From: UBA1724 sp963621575
GTDB lineage: Bacteria; Verrucomicrobiota; Lentisphaeria; Oligosphaerales; Oligosphaeraceae
Direction of reading: 5' to 3'
DNA: 64,000 nucleotides
NCBI GenBank assembly: GCA_963621575.1
Contig: CAVFEH010000004.1
Coordinates: 62,001 to 126,000, forward strand
In this document: positions 53,541 through 61,756 of the stretch, piece by piece
How the letters are laid out: each line of letters begins with the position of its first letter
How positions within the stretch are numbered: position 1 is the first letter of the stretch
Made by a program: the position numbers and the translations under genes
Notes under the pieces: generated by a model
Seen by the model: the letters and a program-made list of their open reading frames with translations, nothing else
What the model was told of the DNA's origin: nothing
The model's database searches: none

Positions 53541-53616
53541 AGCAATCTGCGCAGAAGATTGCCTTCCCGCAAAATGGGGGAGTTGCGCGTTTCTTACGTT
53601 TTATCAGGAGATCATT

Positions 53617-55401
53617 TTGAGTATCAACCTATTTCAGCGTGCCCTGAGGGGCATTCGTTCCCTTTTTGGATCCCACTCCGAAACCGATTCCGCCGCCGCC
53701 GGCAAGACCGCCAAAACCACGAAAAAGGACGGCTCTGCCGCCCCTGCCGGGAAGAGCGGAAGCCGTCCCGCGCGGCGGAGTCGTTCCGGGTCCGGTGGCG
53801 GGGAGGGCGGTTCTTCCGCCCGTGCTCCGCAGGGTGGCCGCGGCGGCCGCGGCGGGGCTTCCTTCCAGGGTGGCGACCCGTCTCGCGGGAGCCGTCCCGT
53901 GCGCCAGCCTCTGCCGGTGGCGGAGGGGATCGCGGAGGCCGGCGAGGACTCCAAATTGGGCGAGGAGCGCGCGCACCGGATTTTGGACAAGAAGAAGGTG
54001 GGCGACTGGCAGCCCGCCGCCGTTGAGAATCGTGAGGAGGGCGTGAAGTACTTCCAGGACTTCCCCCTGTGTCGCGAGATCCTGCGTGCCGCGCTGGACG
54101 ACATGGGGTTCCGGAAGTGCACGCCGATCCAGGGGCTGGCGTTGCCGGTGGCAATCACCGGAAAGGATCTGGCGGGAAAGGCCCAGACCGGCACCGGAAA
54201 GACCGCGGTCTTCCTGCTCTCCATGCTGGACCAGTTTGTCCGCAGCACCGAAAAGCGAAAGCTCAACCAGCCCTTCGCGCTGGTTTTGGCGCCCACCCGC
54301 GAGCTGGCGATCCAGATCGCCAAGGACGCCGACAACCTGAGCGTCTACACCACCCTGCGCACCGTGGCGGTCTTCGGAGGCATGGACTACGAACGCCAGC
54401 GGCGGCTCCTCCAGGCCGGATGCGACCTCATTGTCGCGACTCCCGGACGGCTCATCGACTTCCTCCAGAAGCGCGTCATCGACACCTCCATGTTGAAGGT
54501 CCTGATTCTGGACGAGGCCGACCGCATGCTGGACATGGGATTCATCCCCGATGTCAAGCGGATCATCAACTACCTGCCCTCCAAGGAAGAACGCCAGACC
54601 ATGCTCTTCAGCGCCACGCTCTCCCACGACATCATGGCGCTGGCCAGCCGCTGGATGCGGCCCGATCCCGCCGTGCTGGAAGTGGAGCCCGAACGCGTGG
54701 TGGCCGAGGGCGTCAACGAGACCGTGTATGCCTGCACTACCCGGGAGAAGCTGGCCATCATCCTGTGGGTCCTCCAGCACGAGGATGTCCATCGCGCCCT
54801 CATTTTCCGCAACCGCCGCCGTGACGTGGAGGAGCTCCACGCGCAGCTCCAGCGCTACGGGATTCCCTGCGAGATGCTTTCTGGCGACGTCAACCAGAAT
54901 CGCCGCCTGAACATCCTGGAGGCCTTCCGCAACGGCACCGTGAAGGTGGTGGTGGCCACCGACGTGGCCGGCCGCGGCATCCAGGTGGACGACATCACCC
55001 ATGTCTTCAACTACGATTTGCCCTATGAGGCCGAGGACTACGTCCACCGCGTGGGACGCACCGCCCGCGCCGGCCACCAGGGCCGCGCCATCTCCTTCGC
55101 GGACGAGGACTGCGCTTTCGTCATGCCCGAGATCGAGGAGTACATCGGCCGCTCCCTGCCCACCGTCCAGCCCTCCGAGGAAATGCTGGCCATGCCCGAG
55201 CCCGTGGCCTCCCCCAGGCCCCGCGCACAGGAAGGCGGGGACCGCCGCCCCGGCTCCCGCAACGGACACTCGGGCTCCTTCCACGGCTCCCGCGGGCCCC
55301 GCACGGCTTCCTTCGGCTCCCGCGGCGGATCCGTCTCCTTTGGCGGACGCTCCTCCGGAGACCGCCGGCCGCCTTTCCGCGGCGGACGCGGAAACCGGTA
55401 G
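53617..55401 (+). CDS. DEAD-box RNA helicase with RGG-rich tails
   Basis: A 594-residue protein starting at TTG 53617 with AGGAGA 7 bases upstream. Residues about 25-110 are a Gly/Arg/Ser-rich, low-complexity basic tail. The helicase core follows: Q motif CTPIQ, motif I AQTGTGKT, Ib TPGR, II DEAD, III SAT, and VI HRVGRTARAG. The last ~70 residues are again Arg/Gly/Ser-rich (FRGGRGNR at the end). It resembles RhlE/CsdA-type helicases that unwind RNA in ribosome assembly or cold adaptation; the exact orthologue is unclear. Confidence 0.92.
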   Translation: MSINLFQRALRGIRSLFGSHSETDSAAAGKTAKTTKKDGSAAPAGKSGSRPARRSRSGSGGGEGGSSARAPQGGRGGRGGASFQGGDPSRGSRPVRQPLPVAEGIAEAGEDSKLGEERAHRILDKKKVGDWQPAAVENREEGVKYFQDFPLCREILRAALDDMGFRKCTPIQGLALPVAITGKDLAGKAQTGTGKTAVFLLSMLDQFVRSTEKRKLNQPFALVLAPTRELAIQIAKDADNLSVYTTLRTVAVFGGMDYERQRRLLQAGCDLIVATPGRLIDFLQKRVIDTSMLKVLILDEADRMLDMGFIPDVKRIINYLPSKEERQTMLFSATLSHDIMALASRWMRPDPAVLEVEPERVVAEGVNETVYACTTREKLAIILWVLQHEDVHRALIFRNRRRDVEELHAQLQRYGIPCEMLSGDVNQNRRLNILEAFRNGTVKVVVATDVAGRGIQVDDITHVFNYDLPYEAEDYVHRVGRTARAGHQGRAISFADEDCAFVMPEIEEYIGRSLPTVQPSEEMLAMPEPVASPRPRAQEGGDRRPGSRNGHSGSFHGSRGPRTASFGSRGGSVSFGGRSSGDRRPPFRGGRGNR

Positions 55402-55427
55402 CCACCCTGATTGCGCCAAATTTCACC

Positions 55428-55991
55428 GTGGAAGACGTCCCGGACATGGAAGAACCCGGCGGACTGGGCGCCGCGCCCCGCGTGCGCCAGGGAGACCAAT
55501 TGGAACCCCGGGAGGAGAGCCTCCCACTGGTGGTGGTCCTGGACACCCTCCGGAGCGCCTACAACACCGGGAACATCTTCCGGCTGGCCGACGCCGTGAA
55601 CGCCCAGGCCGTCTACGCCTGCGGCTACACCCCTTGCCCGCCCCACGAAAAGCTTGCCAAGACCGCGCGGGGCTGCGACGAGACGGTGCCCTGCCGCCAT
55701 TTTGACACCGCCGGGGAGGCCATTGGGGATTTGAAGGCCCGCGGCTACACCGTCTACGGCGTGGACACCGTGGCGGGCGCCGGCGTCTACTGGGAGACGC
55801 CCCTGCGCTTCCCCGCCGCGCTTGTCCTGGGCAACGAGGCCCTGGGCATTTCCCGGGAGGCCCTGGCGCGCTGCGATGGCTTCATCCAGCTGCCAGCCTG
55901 CGGCCGGAAGAACTCCATCAACGTGGGAAACTGCGCGGCCGTGGTCCTTTTCGAGGCACTGCGGCAACACCGGATCGCCGGCAAAACCTGA
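55428..55991 (+). CDS. TrmH/SpoU-family RNA 2'-O-methyltransferase
   Basis: A 187-residue SPOUT methyltransferase from GTG 55428 (ATG 55446 is an alternative). After an acidic N-terminal stretch, the fold starts with VVVLDTLRSAYNTGNIFRLADA (motif 1 Asn/Arg). It then has LVLGNEALGIS (motif 2) and NSINVGNCAAVVLFEAL (motif 3), which form the SAM-binding trefoil knot. It lacks the N-terminal RNA-binding extension of RlmB, so it is nearer the short TrmL/TrmH type. The target tRNA or rRNA site is unknown. It follows the helicase by 26 bases. Confidence 0.88.
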   Translation: MEDVPDMEEPGGLGAAPRVRQGDQLEPREESLPLVVVLDTLRSAYNTGNIFRLADAVNAQAVYACGYTPCPPHEKLAKTARGCDETVPCRHFDTAGEAIGDLKARGYTVYGVDTVAGAGVYWETPLRFPAALVLGNEALGISREALARCDGFIQLPACGRKNSINVGNCAAVVLFEALRQHRIAGKT

Positions 55992-56017
55992 CCCGGAGCC
56001 TTGCTTTGCACACTTGC

Positions 56018-56048
56018 ACACCGCGGCCGGCGGTGTCTCTTCTTTCTT
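56018..56048 (+). terminator. Possible terminator after the TrmH-type gene
   Basis: ACACCG (56018-56023) pairs with CGGTGT (56031-56036) followed by a pyrimidine tail (CTCTTCTTTCTT). A further GCGCGCGC-CA-GCGCGCG hairpin follows at 56049-56065, just before the next gene. Confidence 0.4.
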
Positions 56049-56095
56049 GCGCGCGCCAGCGCGCGAATCCCGCCTCCCCCTCCGGAGAAAACGCC

Positions 56096-58807
56096 ATGAA
56101 CTGCCTGATAGTCTTCTGTCTTTGGCTGGTCGTCACCCTCGCGCTCCATTTGCGCTACCGTGTGCGCGTGAAGGGCCTTGACGATGTGGTGCGCCGCTAC
56201 GGAAAAACGGGCATCCTCTTCCTGCCGAACCATCCGGCGCTCATCGACCCGGTGCTGCTCTCCAGCGTCCTCTGGAACAAATTCCATCCGCGGGCGCTGG
56301 CCACCGAGAAGCAGGTGCGCGCCACCATCTTGAAGCGCATCGGCTGGCGCATCCGGCTGCTGGCGCTGCCCGACATGGGCGTGGGCGGCATCGCCTGCCA
56401 CGACACCGTCCTGGCCCAGATCGAGACCTGCGTGCAGGCGCTGAAGGCGGGGGACAACCTCCTGTTCTACCCCGCGGGACGCATCTACCGCTCCCGGATG
56501 GAAAAGCTCCGCGGCAACGGCGGCGTCGCCCGCATCCTGCAGGAGTATCCCGACTGCAAGGTTGTGCTGGTGCGCACCACGGGCTTGTGGGGCAGCGATT
56601 TCGGGCGCGCAAAGGGCTACCAGCTGCCCTTCGGGACTTGCCTCAGGCGGCACTTCTGGCACGTGATCCTGGGCGGAATCTTCTTCATGCCACGCCGCCA
56701 CGTGACCATCGAATTCGTGCCCCGTCCCCAGGACATGCCCGACGGCTCCGACAAGGAGATCCTGAACCGCTACTTGGAGAACTTCTACAACAAGGCCATG
56801 CGCCCCAATACCTACGTGCCCTACACCTGGTTCGAGGGCGGACGCACCTGCACTCTCCCCGAGCCCGACGCCTACAACGCCAACGAGGACACCTCCCGGG
56901 TGCCTGACGAAGTGCGCGTCAAGATCAAGGACAGGCTCCGGGAGATGACCGGAAAGCGCCTGATCAAGGACACGGACACCCTGGGCACCGACTTGGGGTT
57001 GGATTCCCTGGTGGTGGTGGAGCTGCAGCAGTGGATTGCCAAGGAGTTCGGCAAGGAGGTCCCCAGCCCCGAGAAGCTCCGCACCGTGGCGAGCCTCCTC
57101 ATCGCCGCCATGGGCGAATCCGACGCCACGGACCCCCTCCTGCCCGTCCCCGCCAGCTGGTTCTATGACGACCCGCGCCCGTTGGAGGTCACCCAGGCGG
57201 ACAGCGTGCCGATGGCCTTCCTGAAAAATGCGAAGAGGGCCCCGAACCGTCCCGTGTGGGCGGACCAGTCCAGCGGCGTCTTCACCAACCGGAAGATGGT
57301 GCTGGCGGTGCTTGCGCTGGCGCCGCGGCTGAAGAGGCTTCCCGGCGAGCGCCTGGGCATCCTGATGCCCGGCACGGTGGCCGCAACCCTCTTCTACCTG
57401 GCGGCGCAATTCGCCGGCAAGATCCCGGTGATGATCAACTGGACCGTGGGAAACCGGAACATGCGCCATTGCGTGGAGAGCGTGGGCCTGGAGAAGATCC
57501 TGACCGCCCAGGTGCTGGTGGAGCGTCTGAAGGGCATGGGCGTGGACTTCACGGGCCTGGAGGACCGTTTCGTGACGGTGGAGGCCATCAAGGACCGCAT
57601 CGGCCTGGGCGCCAAGCTCCTGGCGGTCTTCCGCAGCCGCTTCTGGTGGCGGAGCCTCTGGAAGGCCCCCATCCCCGAAACCGCCGTCATCCTCTTCACC
57701 TCCGGCTCCGAGACCCTGCCGAAGGCCGTGCCCCTCACCCACCAGAACCTCATGGTGGATGTGACCTGCGCCGCCGCCGACATGAACATCCAGAAGGACT
57801 ACTGCCTGCTGGGAATGCTGCCGCCCTTCCACTCCTTCGGGACCCTCCTGTCCATCGTCTTCCCCTGCGCCTCCAACATCCGGGTGGTCTACCACCCCAA
57901 CCCCACCGAGGGCGCCATGCTGGCCCGCCTCACCGCGGCCTACAAGGTCAATTTCTTCTGCGGCACCCCCACTTTCGTGGCAAACATCCTGCGCAACGGC
58001 ACCCCCCAGCAGCTGGAGACCCTCCGGCTGGTGGTCTGCGGCGCAGAGAAGTGCCCGGAATCCACCTTCCGGCTCCTCAGCGAAAAGGCCCCCCTGGCCG
58101 AGCTCTACGAGGGATACGGCATCACCGAATGCGGTCCCGTGGTCTCCCTCAACAAGCCGCGCCAGTACCGCAGGGACTCCGTCGGCAAACTGCTGGAGTG
58201 CATGCGCGGCGTGGTGATGGACGAGGGGTGCAAGCGGGTGCTGCCTGCCGGCGAGACGGGCATGCTGGTGGTCTGCGGAGAGCCCGTCTTCGGCGGATAC
58301 CTGGGCTACAAGGGCCCCAGCCCCTTCGTCCTCCGCGAAGGCCGCAACTGGTACCGCACGGGTGACTTGGTGCAGATGGACAAGGACGGCTTCATCTTCT
58401 TCAAGGGCCGCCTGAAGCGCTTCACCAAGATTGGCGGCGAGATGGTCTCCCTGCCCGCCATGGAGGAGACCCTCCTGAAACACTTCCGCAATCCGGATGG
58501 GAAGGGCCCCGCCCTGGCCGTGGAGACCTACGGTCCCGATGACGCGTCCGTCATCTGCCTGGTGGCCACCATGCCGGTGGAGCGCGAGGAAGCCAACCGC
58601 ATCCTGCGGGAGGAGGGCTTCCCCCCCATTTCCTCCATCCGCGAAGTCCATCAGTGGGAGGAGATCCCGCTGCTGGGCACCGGCAAGACCGACTACCGTG
58701 GCCTGAAGGCCCGCCTGGAGGCCGAGGGCGCGAAGGGCCGCGCGGAGGGCGCCGCGAAGGCGGAGGCGGCCCCCGTTGCGGAGCCCGTCCGGGAGGAGGT
58801 CCGCTAA
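56096..58807 (+). CDS. Acyltransferase - acyl carrier domain - acyl-ACP synthetase fusion (Aas-like)
   Basis: A 903-residue three-part protein. An N-terminal membrane helix leads into a PlsC-type acyltransferase with PNHPALIDPVLL (His46, Asp51); the motif usually FPEGR reads YPAGR, so Glu is Ala. A phosphopantetheine carrier domain follows, with LGLDSLVVVEL (Ser about 304). A C-terminal AMP-forming ligase has ILFTSGSETLPKAV (about 531-544), YGITECGPV, YRTGDLV, and catalytic Lys in GTGKTDYRG (about 864). E. coli Aas joins acyltransferase and ligase to recycle lysophospholipids; the carrier inserted between them here could receive the activated acyl chain directly. A GGAGAA site precedes ATG 56096. 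Confidence 0.88.
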   Translation: MNCLIVFCLWLVVTLALHLRYRVRVKGLDDVVRRYGKTGILFLPNHPALIDPVLLSSVLWNKFHPRALATEKQVRATILKRIGWRIRLLALPDMGVGGIACHDTVLAQIETCVQALKAGDNLLFYPAGRIYRSRMEKLRGNGGVARILQEYPDCKVVLVRTTGLWGSDFGRAKGYQLPFGTCLRRHFWHVILGGIFFMPRRHVTIEFVPRPQDMPDGSDKEILNRYLENFYNKAMRPNTYVPYTWFEGGRTCTLPEPDAYNANEDTSRVPDEVRVKIKDRLREMTGKRLIKDTDTLGTDLGLDSLVVVELQQWIAKEFGKEVPSPEKLRTVASLLIAAMGESDATDPLLPVPASWFYDDPRPLEVTQADSVPMAFLKNAKRAPNRPVWADQSSGVFTNRKMVLAVLALAPRLKRLPGERLGILMPGTVAATLFYLAAQFAGKIPVMINWTVGNRNMRHCVESVGLEKILTAQVLVERLKGMGVDFTGLEDRFVTVEAIKDRIGLGAKLLAVFRSRFWWRSLWKAPIPETAVILFTSGSETLPKAVPLTHQNLMVDVTCAAADMNIQKDYCLLGMLPPFHSFGTLLSIVFPCASNIRVVYHPNPTEGAMLARLTAAYKVNFFCGTPTFVANILRNGTPQQLETLRLVVCGAEKCPESTFRLLSEKAPLAELYEGYGITECGPVVSLNKPRQYRRDSVGKLLECMRGVVMDEGCKRVLPAGETGMLVVCGEPVFGGYLGYKGPSPFVLREGRNWYRTGDLVQMDKDGFIFFKGRLKRFTKIGGEMVSLPAMEETLLKHFRNPDGKGPALAVETYGPDDASVICLVATMPVEREEANRILREEGFPPISSIREVHQWEEIPLLGTGKTDYRGLKARLEAEGAKGRAEGAAKAEAAPVAEPVREEVR

Positions 58808-59164
58808 ATGGCCATCCGCGTCATCCTCATCGGCGGACTGCTCCTGTTGACTCTCTGCGCATTGCTGGCGCTGCGGAGCCGCCTGGCCACCCGGCTCTTC
58901 CTGGCGGCGCAACTGCTGGGCGGCACCTTCCTGGTGCTCTTCCCAGAAACCACCAATTGGCTGGCCGCGAAGGTGGGCGTGGGGCGCGGCACGGACCTCC
59001 TTTTCTACCTGGCCGTCCTGGCCGGATACGCCGCAATCCTGGTGGTCCTGGCGAAATTCCGGCGTCTGGAGCGCCAGATCACGCTGCTCACCCGGGAGAT
59101 CGCCATCCTCACCGCCCGCCGCGAAGACGCGCCGTCCCCTCCGGATTCCCCCAAGGCACCATGA
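58808..59164 (+). CDS. DUF2304 family membrane protein
   Basis: A 118-residue protein starting on the base after the Aas-like stop. It has three hydrophobic segments (VILIGGLLLLTLCALLAL, LFLAAQLLGGTFLVLF, LLFYLAVLAGYAAILVVLA). The family signature FPETTNWLAAKVGVGRGTD lies between them, and a short coiled coil (RLERQITLLTREIAIL) follows. DUF2304 proteins are usually encoded next to GT2 glycosyltransferases and may anchor or assist them; here the following GT2 overlaps by 4 bases (ATGA). Confidence 0.88.
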   Translation: MAIRVILIGGLLLLTLCALLALRSRLATRLFLAAQLLGGTFLVLFPETTNWLAAKVGVGRGTDLLFYLAVLAGYAAILVVLAKFRRLERQITLLTREIAILTARREDAPSPPDSPKAP

Positions 59165-59919
59165 GCGCGCCCTCCGTCACGCTGATCACCATCTGCTGGA
59201 ACGCGGAGGCCACCCTGGCGCGGACTCTGGATTCCGTCTTGGCGCAGGGAATTCCCCCCGCGGAGTACCGTGTGGTGGACGGTGGCTCCACCGACGGCAC
59301 TCTGGCGCTGCTGGAGGAGTACCGCCCGCGTTTTCTGGAGCGCGGCATCCCCCTGCTGGTGGAACCCCAGAAGCGGGTCCCCGGCGAAGCGGGCATCCCC
59401 AATGCCTGGAACCAGGCCCTCCGGGAGGCGGAGGGCGAGGTGGTTGGACTGCTGAATGCCGACGACTGGTACGAGCCCGCCCTCCTGGCGCGGGTGTGCG
59501 AGGCCTTCGGGGCGGATCCCGGGCTGGGCGCGGTCTCCGTGCCGGTCTCCATGGACCATCCGGATCCGGGCAAGTCCTGGATCTTCCATCCGCAGCCCCT
59601 CTCGCGGCTCCCCTGGAAGATGCCGGTGCCCCATCCGGGCACCTTCTTCCGGCGAAGCGTCTACGAGACCGTGGGGCTCTACGACACGACCCTGCGCATC
59701 GCCGCCGACTACGATTTCGTCTGGCGCTGCCGTGTCGGTGGCGTGAAGTGGCGCTATCTTCCGGAGCCGGCGGGCGTCCACATGCAGCTGGGTGGCCTGG
59801 CCAACAGCAGCCGCGCCCTGGCGCGCCGCGAGACCTACCGCGCCGCCCGGAAACACGGGTCCTTCTGGAACCCCGTCCCCGCCCTGGCGCTCCTTCTCCG
59901 GATCCTCCTGGGACGATGA
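59161..59919 (+). CDS. Family 2 glycosyltransferase
   Basis: A 252-residue GT-A enzyme: VTLITICWNAEATLARTLDSVL at the start, VVDGGSTDGTLALL (nucleotide-sugar Asp), VVGLLNADDWYEP (the DxD-like metal motif), and HPGTFFRRSVYETVGLYDTTL then IAADYDFVWRC as acceptor-side motifs. It has no transmembrane helix of its own and is translationally coupled to the DUF2304 protein, which may bring it to the membrane. The sugar and acceptor are unknown; a role in surface polysaccharide or LPS is likely. Confidence 0.88.
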   Translation: MSAPSVTLITICWNAEATLARTLDSVLAQGIPPAEYRVVDGGSTDGTLALLEEYRPRFLERGIPLLVEPQKRVPGEAGIPNAWNQALREAEGEVVGLLNADDWYEPALLARVCEAFGADPGLGAVSVPVSMDHPDPGKSWIFHPQPLSRLPWKMPVPHPGTFFRRSVYETVGLYDTTLRIAADYDFVWRCRVGGVKWRYLPEPAGVHMQLGGLANSSRALARRETYRAARKHGSFWNPVPALALLLRILLGR

Positions 59920-59979
59920 CCCCGGACGTACGCTTTCTTGTTTTTTTCTCTCGAAACCGTCCCTTGAACACGCACTCAC

Positions 59980-61020
59980 ATGCTCAGTGACATCGATCGA
60001 CAATGGATGCAGATCGCCCTGCAGGAGGCGGAGAAGGGCTGGGGGACCTGTTCCCCCAACCCCATGGTCGGCGCCGTGATCGCCACGGAGGACCATGAGC
60101 TCTCCCGGGGCTACCACGCCAAGGCGGGCGAGGCCCACGCGGAAATCCGCGCGCTGCAGGCGCTCCCCCCGGGCGCGGACCTCTCCCACGCCACTCTCTA
60201 CGTGACCCTGGAACCCTGCACCACCACCGGACGGACCCCGCCCTGCTGCGAGGCCATCATCCGCTCCGGAATCCGCCGCGTGGTCATGGGATGCATGGAC
60301 CAGAATCCCGCCCACGGCGGCGCCGCCGTGGAGCGTCTCCAGGCCGCCGGAATCGAGGTGGTCACCGATGTCTGCCGCGAGGAGTGCGAGCGCCTGAACG
60401 AGCACTTCTTCTGGTGGATCCAGCGGAAGCGCCCCTGGGTCATCCTGAAGCTGGGGCTCTCCCTGGACGGGAAGATCGCGCTGCCCGACGGCCAATCCCG
60501 GTGGATCACGGGCCCCGAGGCGCGCCGCCGCGCACACCGCCTCCGCCAGCTCTCCGACATGATCATGGTGGGCGGACAGACCGCACGCCGCGACAATCCT
60601 CAGCTCACCGTCCGCGACCCCCCGGATTGGCCGCGACAGCCCGTGCCCGTGGTCTGGACCAGCCAGCCACTCCCTAGCGACCTCCACCTCACCATGGCCA
60701 CCGGACGCCCCCTGGTGGAGGCGCAGCCCGACACCCCCGAGGCATGGGATACCTTCCTCTCCATCTGGGGCGCCGAGGACAAGACCGTCCTCCTCCTTGA
60801 GGGCGGCGGGGAATTGGCCGCCAACGCGCTCTCCTGCGGCGTGGTCAACCAGATCTACTTCTTCCTGTCACCCAGGATCATCGGCGGGCGGGACTCCATT
60901 CCCGCCGTGGGCGGGACCGCCCCCGAATCCCTGGACGACGCATTGCATCTCTCCCGGGTCCGCCTGGAGATGGTGGGGGAGGACCTCCTCTACATTGCGT
61001 ATCCGGACAATTGCAAGTAG
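59980..61020 (+). CDS. ribD: Bifunctional riboflavin deaminase/reductase
   Basis: A 346-residue enzyme performing deamination and then side-chain reduction in riboflavin synthesis. The N-terminal CDA-fold deaminase has Zn ligands in GEAHAEIRAL (with catalytic Glu) and EPCTTTGRTPPCC. NPMVGAVIA marks the substrate loop. The C-terminal DHFR-like reductase has ILKLGLSLDGKIAL, SRWITGPEARR and the NADPH loop LLEGGGELAANAL. It is 6 bases upstream of the riboflavin synthase gene. No FMN riboswitch fits in the 60-base gap before it. Confidence 0.95.
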   Translation: MLSDIDRQWMQIALQEAEKGWGTCSPNPMVGAVIATEDHELSRGYHAKAGEAHAEIRALQALPPGADLSHATLYVTLEPCTTTGRTPPCCEAIIRSGIRRVVMGCMDQNPAHGGAAVERLQAAGIEVVTDVCREECERLNEHFFWWIQRKRPWVILKLGLSLDGKIALPDGQSRWITGPEARRRAHRLRQLSDMIMVGGQTARRDNPQLTVRDPPDWPRQPVPVVWTSQPLPSDLHLTMATGRPLVEAQPDTPEAWDTFLSIWGAEDKTVLLLEGGGELAANALSCGVVNQIYFFLSPRIIGGRDSIPAVGGTAPESLDDALHLSRVRLEMVGEDLLYIAYPDNCK

Positions 61021-61026
61021 CCCGCC

Positions 61027-61656
61027 ATGTTCACCGGCATCGTGCAGTCGCAGGGGACTGTCCTCTCCCTCCAGGCGCGCCAGGACGGCGCGCTGCTCAT
61101 GGTGGATACCGCCCTGCCGCCTGGACTCTTGAAGCTGGGCGACAGCATCGCTGTGGACGGCGTCTGCCAGACGGTCGCCGCCTTGGACGGCCCCCGCTGC
61201 ACCTTCCATTGCCTCCGGGAGACCCTCCGCCGGACGATCTTCGGGGAATACACCGCCGGCCGGAAGGTGAACATCGAGCCCGCCCTGGCCCTGGGGGACC
61301 GACTGGGCGGACATCTGGTCCAGGGGCACGTGGACTGCGCGGAGCGGGTCTTGTCCGTGGATGTCCGCGACGGCGACCGCGTGCTCACCGTCCACCGCCC
61401 CGCCCCCGCGGACTTCCCGCTGGTGATGAAGGGCTCCGTGACCATCAACGGCGTCTCCCTCACCGTGGCGAAGTGCACTGCGGAATCCTTCTCGGTCTGC
61501 CTCATCCCCCATACCTGGGAGCACACCGACCTCCATCTCCTGAAGCCCGGCGCCCGCGTCAATCTGGAGGCCGACATCGTCGGGCGGTATCTGGCCGATT
61601 TCCAGAAAAACACCCCTGACATCTCCCTGGAAACTCTCCACAACGCGGGATTCTGA
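61027..61656 (+). CDS. ribE: Riboflavin synthase, alpha subunit
   Basis: A 209-residue protein made of two similar barrels, each with the family blocks. MFTGIVQSQGTVLSL starts the first, with GDSIAVDGVCQTV and LGDRLGGHLVQGHVD following; the second repeats with KGSVTINGVSLTV and VNLEADIVGRYL. It dismutates two 6,7-dimethyl-8-ribityllumazine to riboflavin. Next to ribD; ribA/ribB and ribH are not in the window. Confidence 0.95.
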   Translation: MFTGIVQSQGTVLSLQARQDGALLMVDTALPPGLLKLGDSIAVDGVCQTVAALDGPRCTFHCLRETLRRTIFGEYTAGRKVNIEPALALGDRLGGHLVQGHVDCAERVLSVDVRDGDRVLTVHRPAPADFPLVMKGSVTINGVSLTVAKCTAESFSVCLIPHTWEHTDLHLLKPGARVNLEADIVGRYLADFQKNTPDISLETLHNAGF

Positions 61657-61756
61657 GGCGCGTTCTACGCGGGCCCCGCTTCCGAAAGAAAAATGCGCGC
61701 ACGGGGTTGTCCCGCCCGCGGAACCCAGGCCAAAACTCCTCCTTTTTTGCATTTCC

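Noticed and set aside
53330..53572. Upstream extension of the DUF4886 protein by 81 residues.
   Set aside because: The signal peptide begins at 53329; the extension crosses the divergent promoter region and is Pro/Arg-rich without motifs.
59920..59979. FMN riboswitch upstream of ribD.
   Set aside because: Only 60 bases are available and none of the conserved FMN aptamer segments is present.
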